A stretch of 38,808 nucleotides of DNA, taken from IMG/VR virus record IMGVR_UViG_3300045051_000613, positions 1 to 38,808 of that record; one strand, 5' to 3'. This stretch comes from a virus. The translations under genes and the position numbers were made by a program. This document shows positions 13,235 to 20,211 of the stretch, in pieces (the stretch's first letter is position 1; the number at the start of each line of letters is the position of its first letter). The notes beneath the pieces were generated by a model. It saw only the letters and a list, made by a program, of their open reading frames with translations. It was not told the DNA's origin and did not search any database.

Positions 13235-14341
13235 TTAGCCGGGCTTGACCAGTCGTGGGCGCGGTGGGAAGGTCGGCAAGGCGGCCGTCATGACGTCGAT
13301 TGTGGACTGCGCCCGCACACTGGCCGCGTGCCGCGTATAGCGCCACGTTTGCCTGGGATCGGTGTGGAGCATCAACTCGGACACGCCCCGCTCGTCGTTC
13401 GACAACTTGCTGGCCGTCGTGCCGAGCAAATGCCGCAACTTATACGGGTTGAACCGCACCACGCCCGTGCGATCACAGCCGCGATGGAGCGCCTTTCGCA
13501 GCGAGGAGTTGCTGAACCGCCCGAACGCTTGGCGCTCGACGAAGGCTTCCAGGGCGTCGATCGCTTGCGGTAAGAGGGGCACCGTGCGCGGCCGTGTCCC
13601 GCCACCTTTCAACCGCGCATGGACCGTCGCCGTCCTCGTCTCCCAGTGAATGTCACTGGGCCGCAAGAGTTTCAGAATTTCGTTCGGCCAACCGGTCCAG
13701 AGCAAGACGCGCAAACGGGCGCGGTTCACGCTGTCCTGCTGATCGGGGACCCCATCGGCTCGCGCGGCGGCATGGGCAATCGCTCGGCTCGCCGCGTCAA
13801 GGGTGGGAAGGGTCCAGACCTGTTCAATTTCTTTGGGCCGCTCGATCCGATGCACCGGGTTCTTCGCCACGTCGCCGTCGTCCATGATCTTGAAAAAGTC
13901 ATGAAGGGCAATGTAGTACTGCTTGGCCGTCCCTTTTGAACGGCCCGCCGTGAGCAGCCCTTCGAGATGCTGACGGACTTCCAACGTGGTGATGCTGTCG
14001 CGGGACCGCTTGAGGCCGAGCTGCTTGCACCACCACGCCATGCGCTGCGTGCGGTCGCGGATCGAGGGCATGGCGGCCTTGGCTTTCAGATAGGCGTCGA
14101 CATCAGCGGCGAGCGTGGTGGCACCCACCGGCCGAGCGGTGTCCAGTCCCAGTTGTGCGGTCGACCGCAAGTTTTTCAACTGCTCGCGCAACACCTCCAA
14201 CTTGGTGTCTGGCGGAAACCGCTTCGACACGAACTCGCCTTTGATGCGTGCATAAATCTGAAACCCAATGTGATCACGGCGAATACCTTTGGCTATTTTT
14301 TCGGCCATGCCTGGGCGTACTCCTGACGTTTTCTTATCCAT
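13235..14341 (-). CDS. int: Tyrosine-family integrase
   Basis: 368 residues; inserts phage DNA at the host tRNA-Arg gene and, with a directionality factor, excises it. The N-terminal part (to about residue 70) is an arm-binding-like basic domain (GIRRDHIGFQIYARIKGEFV). A core-binding helical domain follows (TTLAADVDAYLKAKAAMPSI to about 165), then the catalytic domain. Visible catalytic residues are R303 (PYKLRHLLGT), H326 (LMLHTD) and Y335 (RYTRH). The first arginine is not seen: the usual TGxRxxE motif reads TGWPNEILKL, one residue short. Whether another Arg substitutes is unknown. The gene ends about 50 bases from the last arm repeat, the classic att/int arrangement. Confidence 0.92.
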   Translation of the reverse strand: MDKKTSGVRPGMAEKIAKGIRRDHIGFQIYARIKGEFVSKRFPPDTKLEVLREQLKNLRSTAQLGLDTARPVGATTLAADVDAYLKAKAAMPSIRDRTQRMAWWCKQLGLKRSRDSITTLEVRQHLEGLLTAGRSKGTAKQYYIALHDFFKIMDDGDVAKNPVHRIERPKEIEQVWTLPTLDAASRAIAHAAARADGVPDQQDSVNRARLRVLLWTGWPNEILKLLRPSDIHWETRTATVHARLKGGGTRPRTVPLLPQAIDALEAFVERQAFGRFSNSSLRKALHRGCDRTGVVRFNPYKLRHLLGTTASKLSNDERGVSELMLHTDPRQTWRYTRHAASVRAQSTIDVMTAALPTFPPRPRLVKPG

Positions 14342-14381
14342 CGTGTCGTCCTGTCTCTTATTCGTGGTAGTAGGTGGGAAA

Positions 14382-14687
14382 CTATCCGGTCATCTTGGTG
14401 GCCTTCACTCGCCGCCACGTCATCTGGCTCGCCAGGGCGGCGGCCACGTCCACGTTATGCAGGTCGCCGACGTCTCTGGCGTGCACGATCTGAATCGAGT
14501 AATCGAAAAAGCTCGCGGCCTCGGGATTGACCTCGCGCAGCTCGGTCAAGCGTTGGAACGATTCGAGCGAACACTTGAGCGCGCGACGGCGTGTCGAGGT
14601 GTTTGGTGGCGAGGAGGGCGATTTCGATGAAGGCTTTTTGGAGCGTTTTTTGGGGAACACTACGAGCGCGATCCGCCGTTGAGTCAT
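14382..14687 (-). CDS. Second frame of the repressor locus, likely its true C-terminal half
   Basis: The frame can start at ATG 14687 and overlaps the end of the HTH frame by more than 200 bases. From about 14595 to the stop it has the GC-rich third positions of real genes and a sensible helical product (LESFQRLTELREVNPEAASF, then DYSIQIVHARDVGDLHNVD). Before that it is a Ser/Pro/Lys/Arg-rich off-frame reading. The simplest view is one gene whose frame changes by +1 near 14590. A separate overlapping gene, or +1 frameshifting at the CCCC run near 14655, are alternatives. Confidence 0.5.
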   Translation of the reverse strand: MTQRRIALVVFPKKRSKKPSSKSPSSPPNTSTRRRALKCSLESFQRLTELREVNPEAASFFDYSIQIVHARDVGDLHNVDVAAALASQMTWRRVKATKMTG

Positions 14688-14934
14688 GCCGCCTGCCTTT
14701 GGGGGTCAACGAGAGTGAGGCGTCCTGCCCAGGCGGCGTGAAGAACTCCGCAAGCGGCAGGCCGCGCACCGCGACAATCGCGTCGAGCTTGTCGAGGCTC
14801 GGAGAGTAGGTGCCAGCGATCCACGCGCTCACCGTCGAGGGGTCCACCCCCGCCGCGCGGGCCAATGCCGCCGACTGGCCGCGCATGGCCCGAATCTCCC
14901 CTAACCGCAGTCTCAACACGTCCAAGATTGTCAT
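14455..14934 (-). CDS. HTH repressor-like protein (CI-type position), frame probably interrupted
   Basis: Residues about 5-55 form an XRE-type helix-turn-helix: LRLRLGEIRAMRGQSAALAR followed by AAGVDPSTVSAWIAGTYSPS and LDKLDAIV. It lies divergent from a Cro-like gene and next to the integrase, the usual site of the lysogeny repressor. The ATG at 14934 has almost no leader; ATG 14958 is a second option. The frame is convincing to about codon 115 (KAFIEIALLATKHLDTPSRA), then becomes Arg-rich off-frame sequence, while the overlapping frame ending at 14382 becomes gene-like. The protein as written may therefore be a frameshifted version of a longer repressor of about 180 residues. No protease-type (LexA/CI) C-terminal domain is seen. 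Confidence 0.7.
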   Translation of the reverse strand: MTILDVLRLRLGEIRAMRGQSAALARAAGVDPSTVSAWIAGTYSPSLDKLDAIVAVRGLPLAEFFTPPGQDASLSLTPKGRRHDSTADRARSVPQKTLQKAFIEIALLATKHLDTPSRAQVFARIVPTLDRAARGQSRGRELFRLLDSDRARQRRRRPA

Positions 14935-14959
14935 TTGGGCTGTTCTATCACAAAACATT

Positions 14960-14976
14960 ATTTGGTGTAACCAAAT
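14960..14976. promoter_or_regulatory. Inverted-repeat operator in the lysogeny switch
   Basis: ATTTGGT and ACCAAAT flank a 3-base spacer (GTA). The site lies 26 bases upstream of the repressor ATG, within the divergent gap to the Cro-like gene at 15038. Repressor or Cro binding here would affect the leftward repressor promoter. Confidence 0.65.
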
Positions 14977-14994
14977 TCATCCAGCAGATAAAAA

Positions 14995-15030
14995 TTGACA
15001 TTGACAAGAGGGTGGTGTAGCGCCTAACGT
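14995..15030 (+). promoter_or_regulatory. Rightward promoter of the early operon
   Basis: TTGACA occurs twice in tandem (14995-15000 and 15001-15006). The second is 18 bases from TAACGT (15025-15030), a plausible -10. Transcription would start almost at the Cro-like ATG (15038), giving a very short or absent leader. The tandem TTGACA equals a repeated half-site of the TGTCAA-type operators seen elsewhere. Confidence 0.55.
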
Positions 15031-15037
15031 TGCGGCC

Positions 15038-15256
15038 ATGGCAAAACGGCGACGTCGCAGCGTGATGAAACAACGTGTGCAGGTATATCTGGCCGAGCAC
15101 GGCTCCAGCCAGCGCCATCTTGCAGCGCAGTTGGGGATTTCTGCCGGCCATTTATCGTGCATCCTCTCCCGCAAGGAACGCCCCTCGCTGCGCGTGGCCG
15201 TCGCGCTGGAAACCATCACCGGCGTTCCTGTCCGCGAGTTCGCGGGGTCGCGATGA
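15038..15256 (+). CDS. Cro-like helix-turn-helix protein
   Basis: 72 residues, beginning MAKRRRRSVMKQRVQVYLAE. The HTH is GSSQRHLAAQLGISAGHLSC followed by ILSRKERPSLRVAVALETIT. Its size, very basic N-terminus and position as the first rightward gene opposite the repressor fit a Cro-type regulator that commits to lytic growth. No ribosome site is obvious, consistent with the near-leaderless promoter. It overlaps the next gene by four bases, starting the long chain of coupled early genes. Confidence 0.8.
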   Translation: MAKRRRRSVMKQRVQVYLAEHGSSQRHLAAQLGISAGHLSCILSRKERPSLRVAVALETITGVPVREFAGSR

Positions 15257-15528
15257 GCATCCTCTCGCGGGCCGCTGAAACGTACCTGCCGCTGGCCGTG
15301 GCCTGTACGCAAGTGGGATATCCCACTGATCCGTCCGGTCAGCGTAATTTACGGCGGCAACTTCGCCGCAAGGGCTTCCAGGCGCTGCGCCTGGGAAACC
15401 ACTTTTCCATTCAGGTCGCGACGTGGCAGGCGTACCTGAAACGCTGCGCGGAGGACCAGGCCGCCCGCCGCGCCAAAATCCGCGCCATGAACAAGGCCCG
15501 CTGGGCGGCGTCACGCGCGAAGGCGTAA
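15253..15528 (+). CDS. Basic small protein next to Cro, possible DNA-binding factor
   Basis: 91 residues, beginning MSILSRAAETYLPLAVACTQ. The middle NLRRQLRRKGFQALRLGNHF with a following strand and helix (SIQVATWQAYLKRC) resembles winged-helix or excisionase-type small proteins, and the C-terminus is a long basic helix rich in Ala, Arg and Lys. An excisionase or second early regulator is possible; no diagnostic motif proves it. It overlaps the Cro-like gene (ATGA). Confidence 0.6.
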   Translation: MSILSRAAETYLPLAVACTQVGYPTDPSGQRNLRRQLRRKGFQALRLGNHFSIQVATWQAYLKRCAEDQAARRAKIRAMNKARWAASRAKA

Positions 15529-15615
15529 CGAGGTGTCCGCTCGGCTCATCGCTTGGAGGTCCGTGTGTTGGTGCCCATCACGGCGTCCACATGGGGGGAT
15601 GAGTCGGGCGGCACG

Positions 15616-15807
15616 ATGGCGATGACGTGGACGGACGAGGAACGCACCGCGCTCGACCTGATGCGGCAGCGGGGCGCGTATCTGTCGGACGACGACTTGA
15701 TACGCGGGGCCTTGTTCTGGTACGCGCGGTTTCTCGACCTCGATCTGCCGCAGGACGACGTGTTTGCCTTGGCGCGGCCCGCGCCCAAGCGACGGAGACC
15801 TCGGTGA
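15616..15807 (+). CDS. Small acidic/aromatic protein, unknown
   Basis: 63 residues from ATG 15616 (or 15622). It begins MAMTWTDEERTALDLMRQRG. A short helix-turn-helix-like part (RQRGAYLSDDDLIRGALFWY) is followed by an acidic stretch and a basic tail (KRRRPR). The stop overlaps the methyltransferase GTG start (GTGA), so the two are coupled. The longer frame from 15553 has no ribosome site. Confidence 0.6.
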   Translation: MAMTWTDEERTALDLMRQRGAYLSDDDLIRGALFWYARFLDLDLPQDDVFALARPAPKRRRPR

Positions 15808-16553
15808 CGGCCTATTACTCAGAGCACGACGCGGGCGCGGCCGCGTGGCTCAGGGAGTTGATCGCGGATGGACAGATACCTGCCGGACACGTCGATGACC
15901 GCGACATCCTCGATGTCTGCCCCAACGATCTGGCCGGGTACACGCACTGTCATTTCTTCGCGGGCATCGGCGGTTGGGCGCTCGCTCTTCGACTCGCTGG
16001 ATGGCCCGACAATCGTCCCGTCTGGACGGGCTCTTGCCCCTGCCAGTCATTCAGCGCGGCAGGCGCGGGACGCGGGTTTGTGGACGAGCGGCACCTTTGG
16101 CCGGCATGGTTCGACCTCATCGCGCGGTGCCGTCCTCCGGTCGTCTTTGGTGAGCAGGTTGAGGCAGCGATTGGGCACGGCTGGCTCGACCTTGTTCAAG
16201 ATGACTTGGAGGGAATCGGTTACGCCGTCGCGCCGGTTGGTTTACCTGCTGCGTGCATCGGTGCGCCCCATGCCAGGCAGCGGCTGTGGTTTGTGGCAGA
16301 CACGGGGTGGACCGACACCGACCGCTGTGAAGGCGACTGGCGGGATATCCGTGTGTCGATTCGGAGGCAGCGGGGTGAGAAAGACCATGAAGCGATACCT
16401 CACCCACCGCGAAGTCTATGGGCCGATCAACCCCGACCTCCTATCGTGGCTCATGGGATTTCCGCCAGCGTGGAACTTGTGTGCGGGTACGGTAATGCGA
16501 TTGTCCCGCAAGTCGCGGCGGAAGTGATTGCCGCCTACATGGAGATTGCTTGA
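15804..16553 (+). CDS. C5-cytosine DNA methyltransferase
   Basis: 249 residues from GTG 15804. It transfers a methyl group from S-adenosylmethionine to C5 of cytosine. Motif I is HCHFFAGIGGWALALRLAGW, motif IV is the catalytic TGSCPCQSFSAAG (PCQ cysteine), motif VI is FGEQVEAA (the E of the ENV motif), motif VIII is APHARQRLWFVA and motif X is GYGNAIVPQVA. The order is normal, but the region between VIII and X is short, so target recognition must be compact; this is common in phage enzymes. No cognate restriction enzyme is near, so it is a solitary methylase, probably protecting the phage from host restriction. The GTG overlaps the previous stop. Confidence 0.9.
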   Translation: MTAYYSEHDAGAAAWLRELIADGQIPAGHVDDRDILDVCPNDLAGYTHCHFFAGIGGWALALRLAGWPDNRPVWTGSCPCQSFSAAGAGRGFVDERHLWPAWFDLIARCRPPVVFGEQVEAAIGHGWLDLVQDDLEGIGYAVAPVGLPAACIGAPHARQRLWFVADTGWTDTDRCEGDWRDIRVSIRRQRGEKDHEAIPHPPRSLWADQPRPPIVAHGISASVELVCGYGNAIVPQVAAEVIAAYMEIA

Positions 16554-16554
16554 G

Positions 16555-18012
16555 ATGCGACTCACCCTCATCGACCTCTCCTCTCTCGCTTTTCCCATCT
16601 GGCACATGGGCCAGTCCGACCCCAACCCCAACGTGGTCAGCGACCAGCTGGTGGCCCGGGTCCGCGCGCTCGGGGACGAGCACACCGCGATCTGCTGTGA
16701 TGCCGGCCGGTCATTCAGAAACGACGTCAGCGCCGACTACAAGGCCAACCGCAAACCCGAGGAACGGGCGACGTTGTACCACCAGATTGACCTGGCGCTC
16801 GACCGGCTGCGCGGCGATGGGTTTCCCGTCTGGTTCGTCAAGGGCTTCGAGGCCGACGACATCATCGCCTCGGCCTGTAACCGTGCGGCTGAAGATGGCC
16901 ACGACATCGTCATCGTCACCGCTGATAAAGATCTGCTGCAGCTGGTGACCGACCGCGAAGAGGGCGCAGGCAGTGTGGCGGTCAAGTCCATCAAGACCGG
17001 CGACATCATCGATGAGGCGGCGGTGGAAGCGCGCTTCGGGGTGGTGCCGCGTCAGATGCGCGACTGGCTGACCATCGTCGGAGACGCGAGTGACAACGTG
17101 CGCGGGGTGGCCGGCATTGGCGAAGTCGGCGCAACCAGGCTGCTGCAGCAGTACGACTCGCTCGACGCCATCTACACCCGCCTCGACACGCTCATCGCTG
17201 AGAAGGACATCAAACCGTCACAAGGGATCGCGCTCAAAGCCTTCGAAGTGCGCCTCGCGGAAGTTCGCACACTCATCACCCTTCGCACGGATGCGCCCGT
17301 CGCGTTTGAAGAAATTCTCGAACCTCGTACCCCAAAGGATGTACCGCCCATGGTGGATGAACCTGTGCTCGAAGACGCTGCCCCAGACGACATCGACGAG
17401 GCGTTGCCCAGCGTGCCGCCGCCGCCTGCGCCCGCAACCATCACGCCCAAGCCGGCGACCGTGCCGCCGGTCACCGGCACGCTCACAGTCATTCCCAATG
17501 GTCATCCGGTCGTGGACTGGAAAACGCAACTGGAGCCAACGTCCATGAGCGAGGCCATCAAACTCGCAGACCTGGCGTTCCACAGCAAGCAGTTCGGGGC
17601 GTACGGCACGCCGCAGGCCGTCCTGATGTCGCTGCTCGCCGGCCGGGAGTTGGGCCTCTCCGCGATGGCTTCGCTCCGTGCCATCAACATAATTTCGGGT
17701 AAACCCACGATGGCCGCTGATCTGATGCGGGCGCTCGTGCTGAAGTCTGGCGCGGTGAACTACTTCCGCTGCGTCGAGCGCACCAATGAGTCCTGCACCT
17801 TCGAAGCGCAGCGCGGCGACGATCCGCCCATCTCGCTCACCGTCACCATCGAAGACGCGCGCCTGGCGGGCGTCATCAAGCCCGACAGTGGATGGGTGAA
17901 GTACCCAGCAGACATGTTGTCCGCTCGCGCGTCATCAAAACTCGCACGCCTGATCGCGCCCGACGTCTTGCACGGCATCTACACGCCGGAAGAACTGCGA
18001 GAAAACCCATGA
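16555..18012 (+). CDS. FEN-type 5'-3' exonuclease fused to a RecT-like annealing protein
   Basis: 485 residues in one frame. Residues 1 to about 255 are a 5'-3' exonuclease/flap-endonuclease domain: D7 (LTLIDLSS), D49 and the arch-side SADYKANRKPEE, metal ligands E99, D101, D102 (FEADDI), D124 and D126 (TADKDL), D177 and D180 (VGDASDN), with the DNA-binding GVAGIGEVGATRLL. Residues about 256-326 are a Pro/acidic linker (PSVPPPPAPATITPKP). Residues about 327-483 match RecT-type single-strand annealing proteins: SLLAGRELGLSAMASLRAIN, IISGKPTMAADLMRALV, WVKYPADMLSARASSKLARL and GIYTPEEL. Such exonuclease and annealase partners are normally separate genes. The fusion would resect ends and load the annealase on the exposed strand. 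It overlaps the next gene (ATGA). Confidence 0.85.
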   Translation: MRLTLIDLSSLAFPIWHMGQSDPNPNVVSDQLVARVRALGDEHTAICCDAGRSFRNDVSADYKANRKPEERATLYHQIDLALDRLRGDGFPVWFVKGFEADDIIASACNRAAEDGHDIVIVTADKDLLQLVTDREEGAGSVAVKSIKTGDIIDEAAVEARFGVVPRQMRDWLTIVGDASDNVRGVAGIGEVGATRLLQQYDSLDAIYTRLDTLIAEKDIKPSQGIALKAFEVRLAEVRTLITLRTDAPVAFEEILEPRTPKDVPPMVDEPVLEDAAPDDIDEALPSVPPPPAPATITPKPATVPPVTGTLTVIPNGHPVVDWKTQLEPTSMSEAIKLADLAFHSKQFGAYGTPQAVLMSLLAGRELGLSAMASLRAINIISGKPTMAADLMRALVLKSGAVNYFRCVERTNESCTFEAQRGDDPPISLTVTIEDARLAGVIKPDSGWVKYPADMLSARASSKLARLIAPDVLHGIYTPEELRENP

Positions 18013-18470
18013 GCACCGAATCGCTCCTCACCGAAATTCGAGACGCGTTGCAGCAACTGGTCGCGGCGTCAAAGTCCGCGCCGGCCAAACCCGTGAAGCC
18101 GCCGCCCATGGTCGCCTGGCCTGGCGAACGGACGGTGGCCCCTGATTCAGAACTCGATGGCAAATACGGCGACCCGGTCATCAAGACCGCGCCTCGTGAC
18201 TGGAACGGCCCCTTCCGGTCAGGACAGGCGATGAGCGAAAGCGAACCCGAACTGCTCGAACTCGTTGCGGAACGCTGCGACTACTTCGCACAGAAGAACG
18301 ATCGCGAACGCCAGGTCACCGACCAGGGCGTGCCGAAATCGAAATTCGACCGGTCAAAGGCCGCGAAGGCGCGAGGCTGGGCAGCGCGCATCAGGAAGGG
18401 CTACAAGCCCGCTGTGGCGTCGATGACTGATGACGTGCCGTCCTGGGTAAGCGGCGATGACCCATTCTAG
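18009..18470 (+). CDS. Recombination-associated protein with SSB-like acidic tail
   Basis: 153 residues, beginning MSTESLLTEIRDALQQLVAA. A short N-terminal helix and a Pro-rich linker lead to a conserved-looking core (DGKYGDPVIKTAPRDWNGPF, then LLELVAERCDYFAQKNDRER and SKAAKARGWAARIRKGY). It ends SWVSGDDPF, close to the acidic -DDIPF tip by which SSB proteins recruit partners. Proteins of this kind often sit beside RecT-type annealases in phages. It may bind single strands or the annealase, but no OB-fold is evident. It overlaps the fusion gene by four bases and the next gene by 14. Confidence 0.65.
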   Translation: MSTESLLTEIRDALQQLVAASKSAPAKPVKPPPMVAWPGERTVAPDSELDGKYGDPVIKTAPRDWNGPFRSGQAMSESEPELLELVAERCDYFAQKNDRERQVTDQGVPKSKFDRSKAAKARGWAARIRKGYKPAVASMTDDVPSWVSGDDPF

Positions 18471-18801
18471 CCACACGCACGTCTGCGCCACCTGCGGAGC
18501 CACCTACGACTGCGAGGGCGAGTGGGTGGAGGCCGAACAAGCCGACGGGTACCTGAAGGCCGTCTGCTACTTCTTCCATCTGCAGGGGATAGACAAGTGC
18601 GGCCCGTGCGAAAACAAGCGCGGCGAACTGTCCATGGATCTCCACTGCATGCTGGCCAACCCGCACTTCGGAGTCATTCGCCGGTTCAGCGAGGACGACT
18701 GGATGGTGGTGTTCGATGAGCCGGTGGCTGGGCGGCACTGGCGCGGCACGAGCCTCGCTGATGTCGTCCAGAAATGGCGCGACCAGTATGACGCCGCGTA
18801 A
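18457..18801 (+). CDS. Small zinc-binding protein, unknown
   Basis: 114 residues, beginning MTHSSHTHVCATCGATYDCE. CATC at the N-terminus and KCGPCENK about 40 residues later give two CxxC pairs, as in a zinc ribbon. The C-terminal half has a strand-rich part (FGVIRRFSEDDWMVVFDEPV) and a final helix (LADVVQKWRDQY). It overlaps the preceding gene by 14 bases. A role in DNA metabolism is suggested only by the operon. Confidence 0.65.
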   Translation: MTHSSHTHVCATCGATYDCEGEWVEAEQADGYLKAVCYFFHLQGIDKCGPCENKRGELSMDLHCMLANPHFGVIRRFSEDDWMVVFDEPVAGRHWRGTSLADVVQKWRDQYDAA

Positions 18802-18877
18802 TACGACGCGGCTCCTCGGGCTCATCGGTCTCGCCTTGTTTGCTCTGGGTGTGCGCGTCGTTCTGGAGGGCGTGTTC

Positions 18878-20020
18878 ATGAGCCTGATACGCGCCGACGC
18901 GCGGCAGTTGCCGATCGCCGATGGCGTCGTGCACTGCTGCGTCACAAGCCCGCCGTACTTCGGGCTGCGGGACTATGGCACGGCCACATGGGACGGCGGC
19001 GACCCAGCCTGCCCGCACGCCGTGCGGCGATGGGACGGGCCGAAGCAGACGCAAGGGGCAATGAGCGCGCACGCGGCCAAAGCGGATCGGCTCGACCGGC
19101 GCGAGTGCATGTGCGGAGCACGGCGCATCGACCAACAGATTGGGCTGGAGGCGACACCGGCCGCCTACATCGACACGCTCGTGGCGGTGTTCCGTGAAGT
19201 GTGGCGCGTGCTGGCTGATGACGGAACGTGCTGGGTGAATCTTGGCGACAGTTACGCGGGTAGCGGTCCATCGGGCGCGTCGTACCAGTCTGAAACGACA
19301 AAGCGACGGGCGGGACTGGCAGTTGATGGCGCGTTCCGAATTAGTAAGCGGCTCGGGCCGCGCGGGTTGAGTTATGCCGAGAAGAAACCGGTCGCGCCAG
19401 TGGGTTGGAAATCGAAAGACCTGCTGATGATGCCCGCACGTCTGGCGCTCGCGCTCCAAGCCGACGGCTGGTACCTGCGGAGTGACATCATCTGGGCGAA
19501 GCCCAACCCCATGCCAGAGTCGGTGACCGACAGGCCCACGAAGTCGCACGAGCATCTGTTTTTGCTCACCAAAGCCGAGCGGTACTACTACGACGCGACG
19601 GCGATTGCGGAACCGGCAAACCTGACCGGAAAAGGGAACGCGCGTTCATTCCGTGGCGGAGGCGCGTATATCCAGAATCGCAGCTTCGACAACGATGCGA
19701 CCGTCGCGAGAGAGACGCACGGGAACATCGTCCCGACGCTGCCCACGGAGCGCAACAAGCGCGACGTGTGGACCGTGCCGACGCAAGCCTATGCGGACGC
19801 GCACTTCGCCACGATGCCCGAGGCGCTCGTCGAGCCGTGCATCCTGGCGGGCTGTCCACTCGGCGGCCTCGTGCTCGACCCGTTCTGCGGCACCTTCACG
19901 GTGGGCGCAGTCGCCGCCCGTCTCAGCCGCCGCGCCGTCGGCGTCGATTTGTCCTACCAACACCTGGCCGCTGAACGTACCGCGCAGCGCGGCCTGATGT
20001 TCGCGGAGGCCGTCTCATGA
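18878..20020 (+). CDS. N4/N6 DNA methyltransferase (beta-type)
   Basis: 380 residues. The catalytic motif IV TSPPYFGLRDYG lies near the N-terminus (residues about 24-35) and the SAM-binding motif LDPFCGTFTVGAVAARLSRR near the C-terminus, the beta-type order of N6-adenine/N4-cytosine methylases. A Cys-rich insert (DPACPH and ECMCG) lies at about residues 45-85. The segment DIIWAKPNPMPESVTDRPTK is typical of the PF01555 group. ATG 18878 has GGAGG eight bases upstream. An in-frame extension to 18788 would add a hydrophobic N-terminus and overlap the previous gene, so it is less likely. With the C5 enzyme it could give two methylation patterns. The last four bases overlap the next gene. Confidence 0.9.
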   Translation: MSLIRADARQLPIADGVVHCCVTSPPYFGLRDYGTATWDGGDPACPHAVRRWDGPKQTQGAMSAHAAKADRLDRRECMCGARRIDQQIGLEATPAAYIDTLVAVFREVWRVLADDGTCWVNLGDSYAGSGPSGASYQSETTKRRAGLAVDGAFRISKRLGPRGLSYAEKKPVAPVGWKSKDLLMMPARLALALQADGWYLRSDIIWAKPNPMPESVTDRPTKSHEHLFLLTKAERYYYDATAIAEPANLTGKGNARSFRGGGAYIQNRSFDNDATVARETHGNIVPTLPTERNKRDVWTVPTQAYADAHFATMPEALVEPCILAGCPLGGLVLDPFCGTFTVGAVAARLSRRAVGVDLSYQHLAAERTAQRGLMFAEAVS

Positions 20021-20211
20021 TGCGCTGGTTATTGAATTTGCTCGGGGTCGACGACCTGCCCGACCCGGCCTGGAAGCCGACCGGCATCCGGCGCACGTCC
20101 ACCGGCCACGACGAGGCGCTCGCCGCCCAGACGGCCAAGCACCGCGATGAAGTGGCCGAGATGCGGCGAAAGATTGAGGCGCGGCGGGCACGGCCCACCC
20201 AGGTGCCCTGA
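20017..20211 (+). CDS. Small helical protein, unknown
   Basis: 64 residues, beginning MMRWLLNLLGVDDLPDPAWK. A short hydrophobic N-terminus is followed by a linker and a basic amphipathic helix (KHRDEVAEMRRKIEARRARP). It is coupled to the methyltransferase upstream and the replication gene downstream by overlaps of four bases and one base. No function is visible. Confidence 0.6.
   Translation: MMRWLLNLLGVDDLPDPAWKPTGIRRTSTGHDEALAAQTAKHRDEVAEMRRKIEARRARPTQVP

Noticed and set aside
18788-18877. N-terminal extension of the N4/N6 methyltransferase with a hydrophobic segment
   Set aside because: The internal ATG at 18878 has a strong GGAGG site and starts close to the catalytic motif as is usual; the extension overlaps the previous gene. 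A small separate hydrophobic peptide cannot be excluded.
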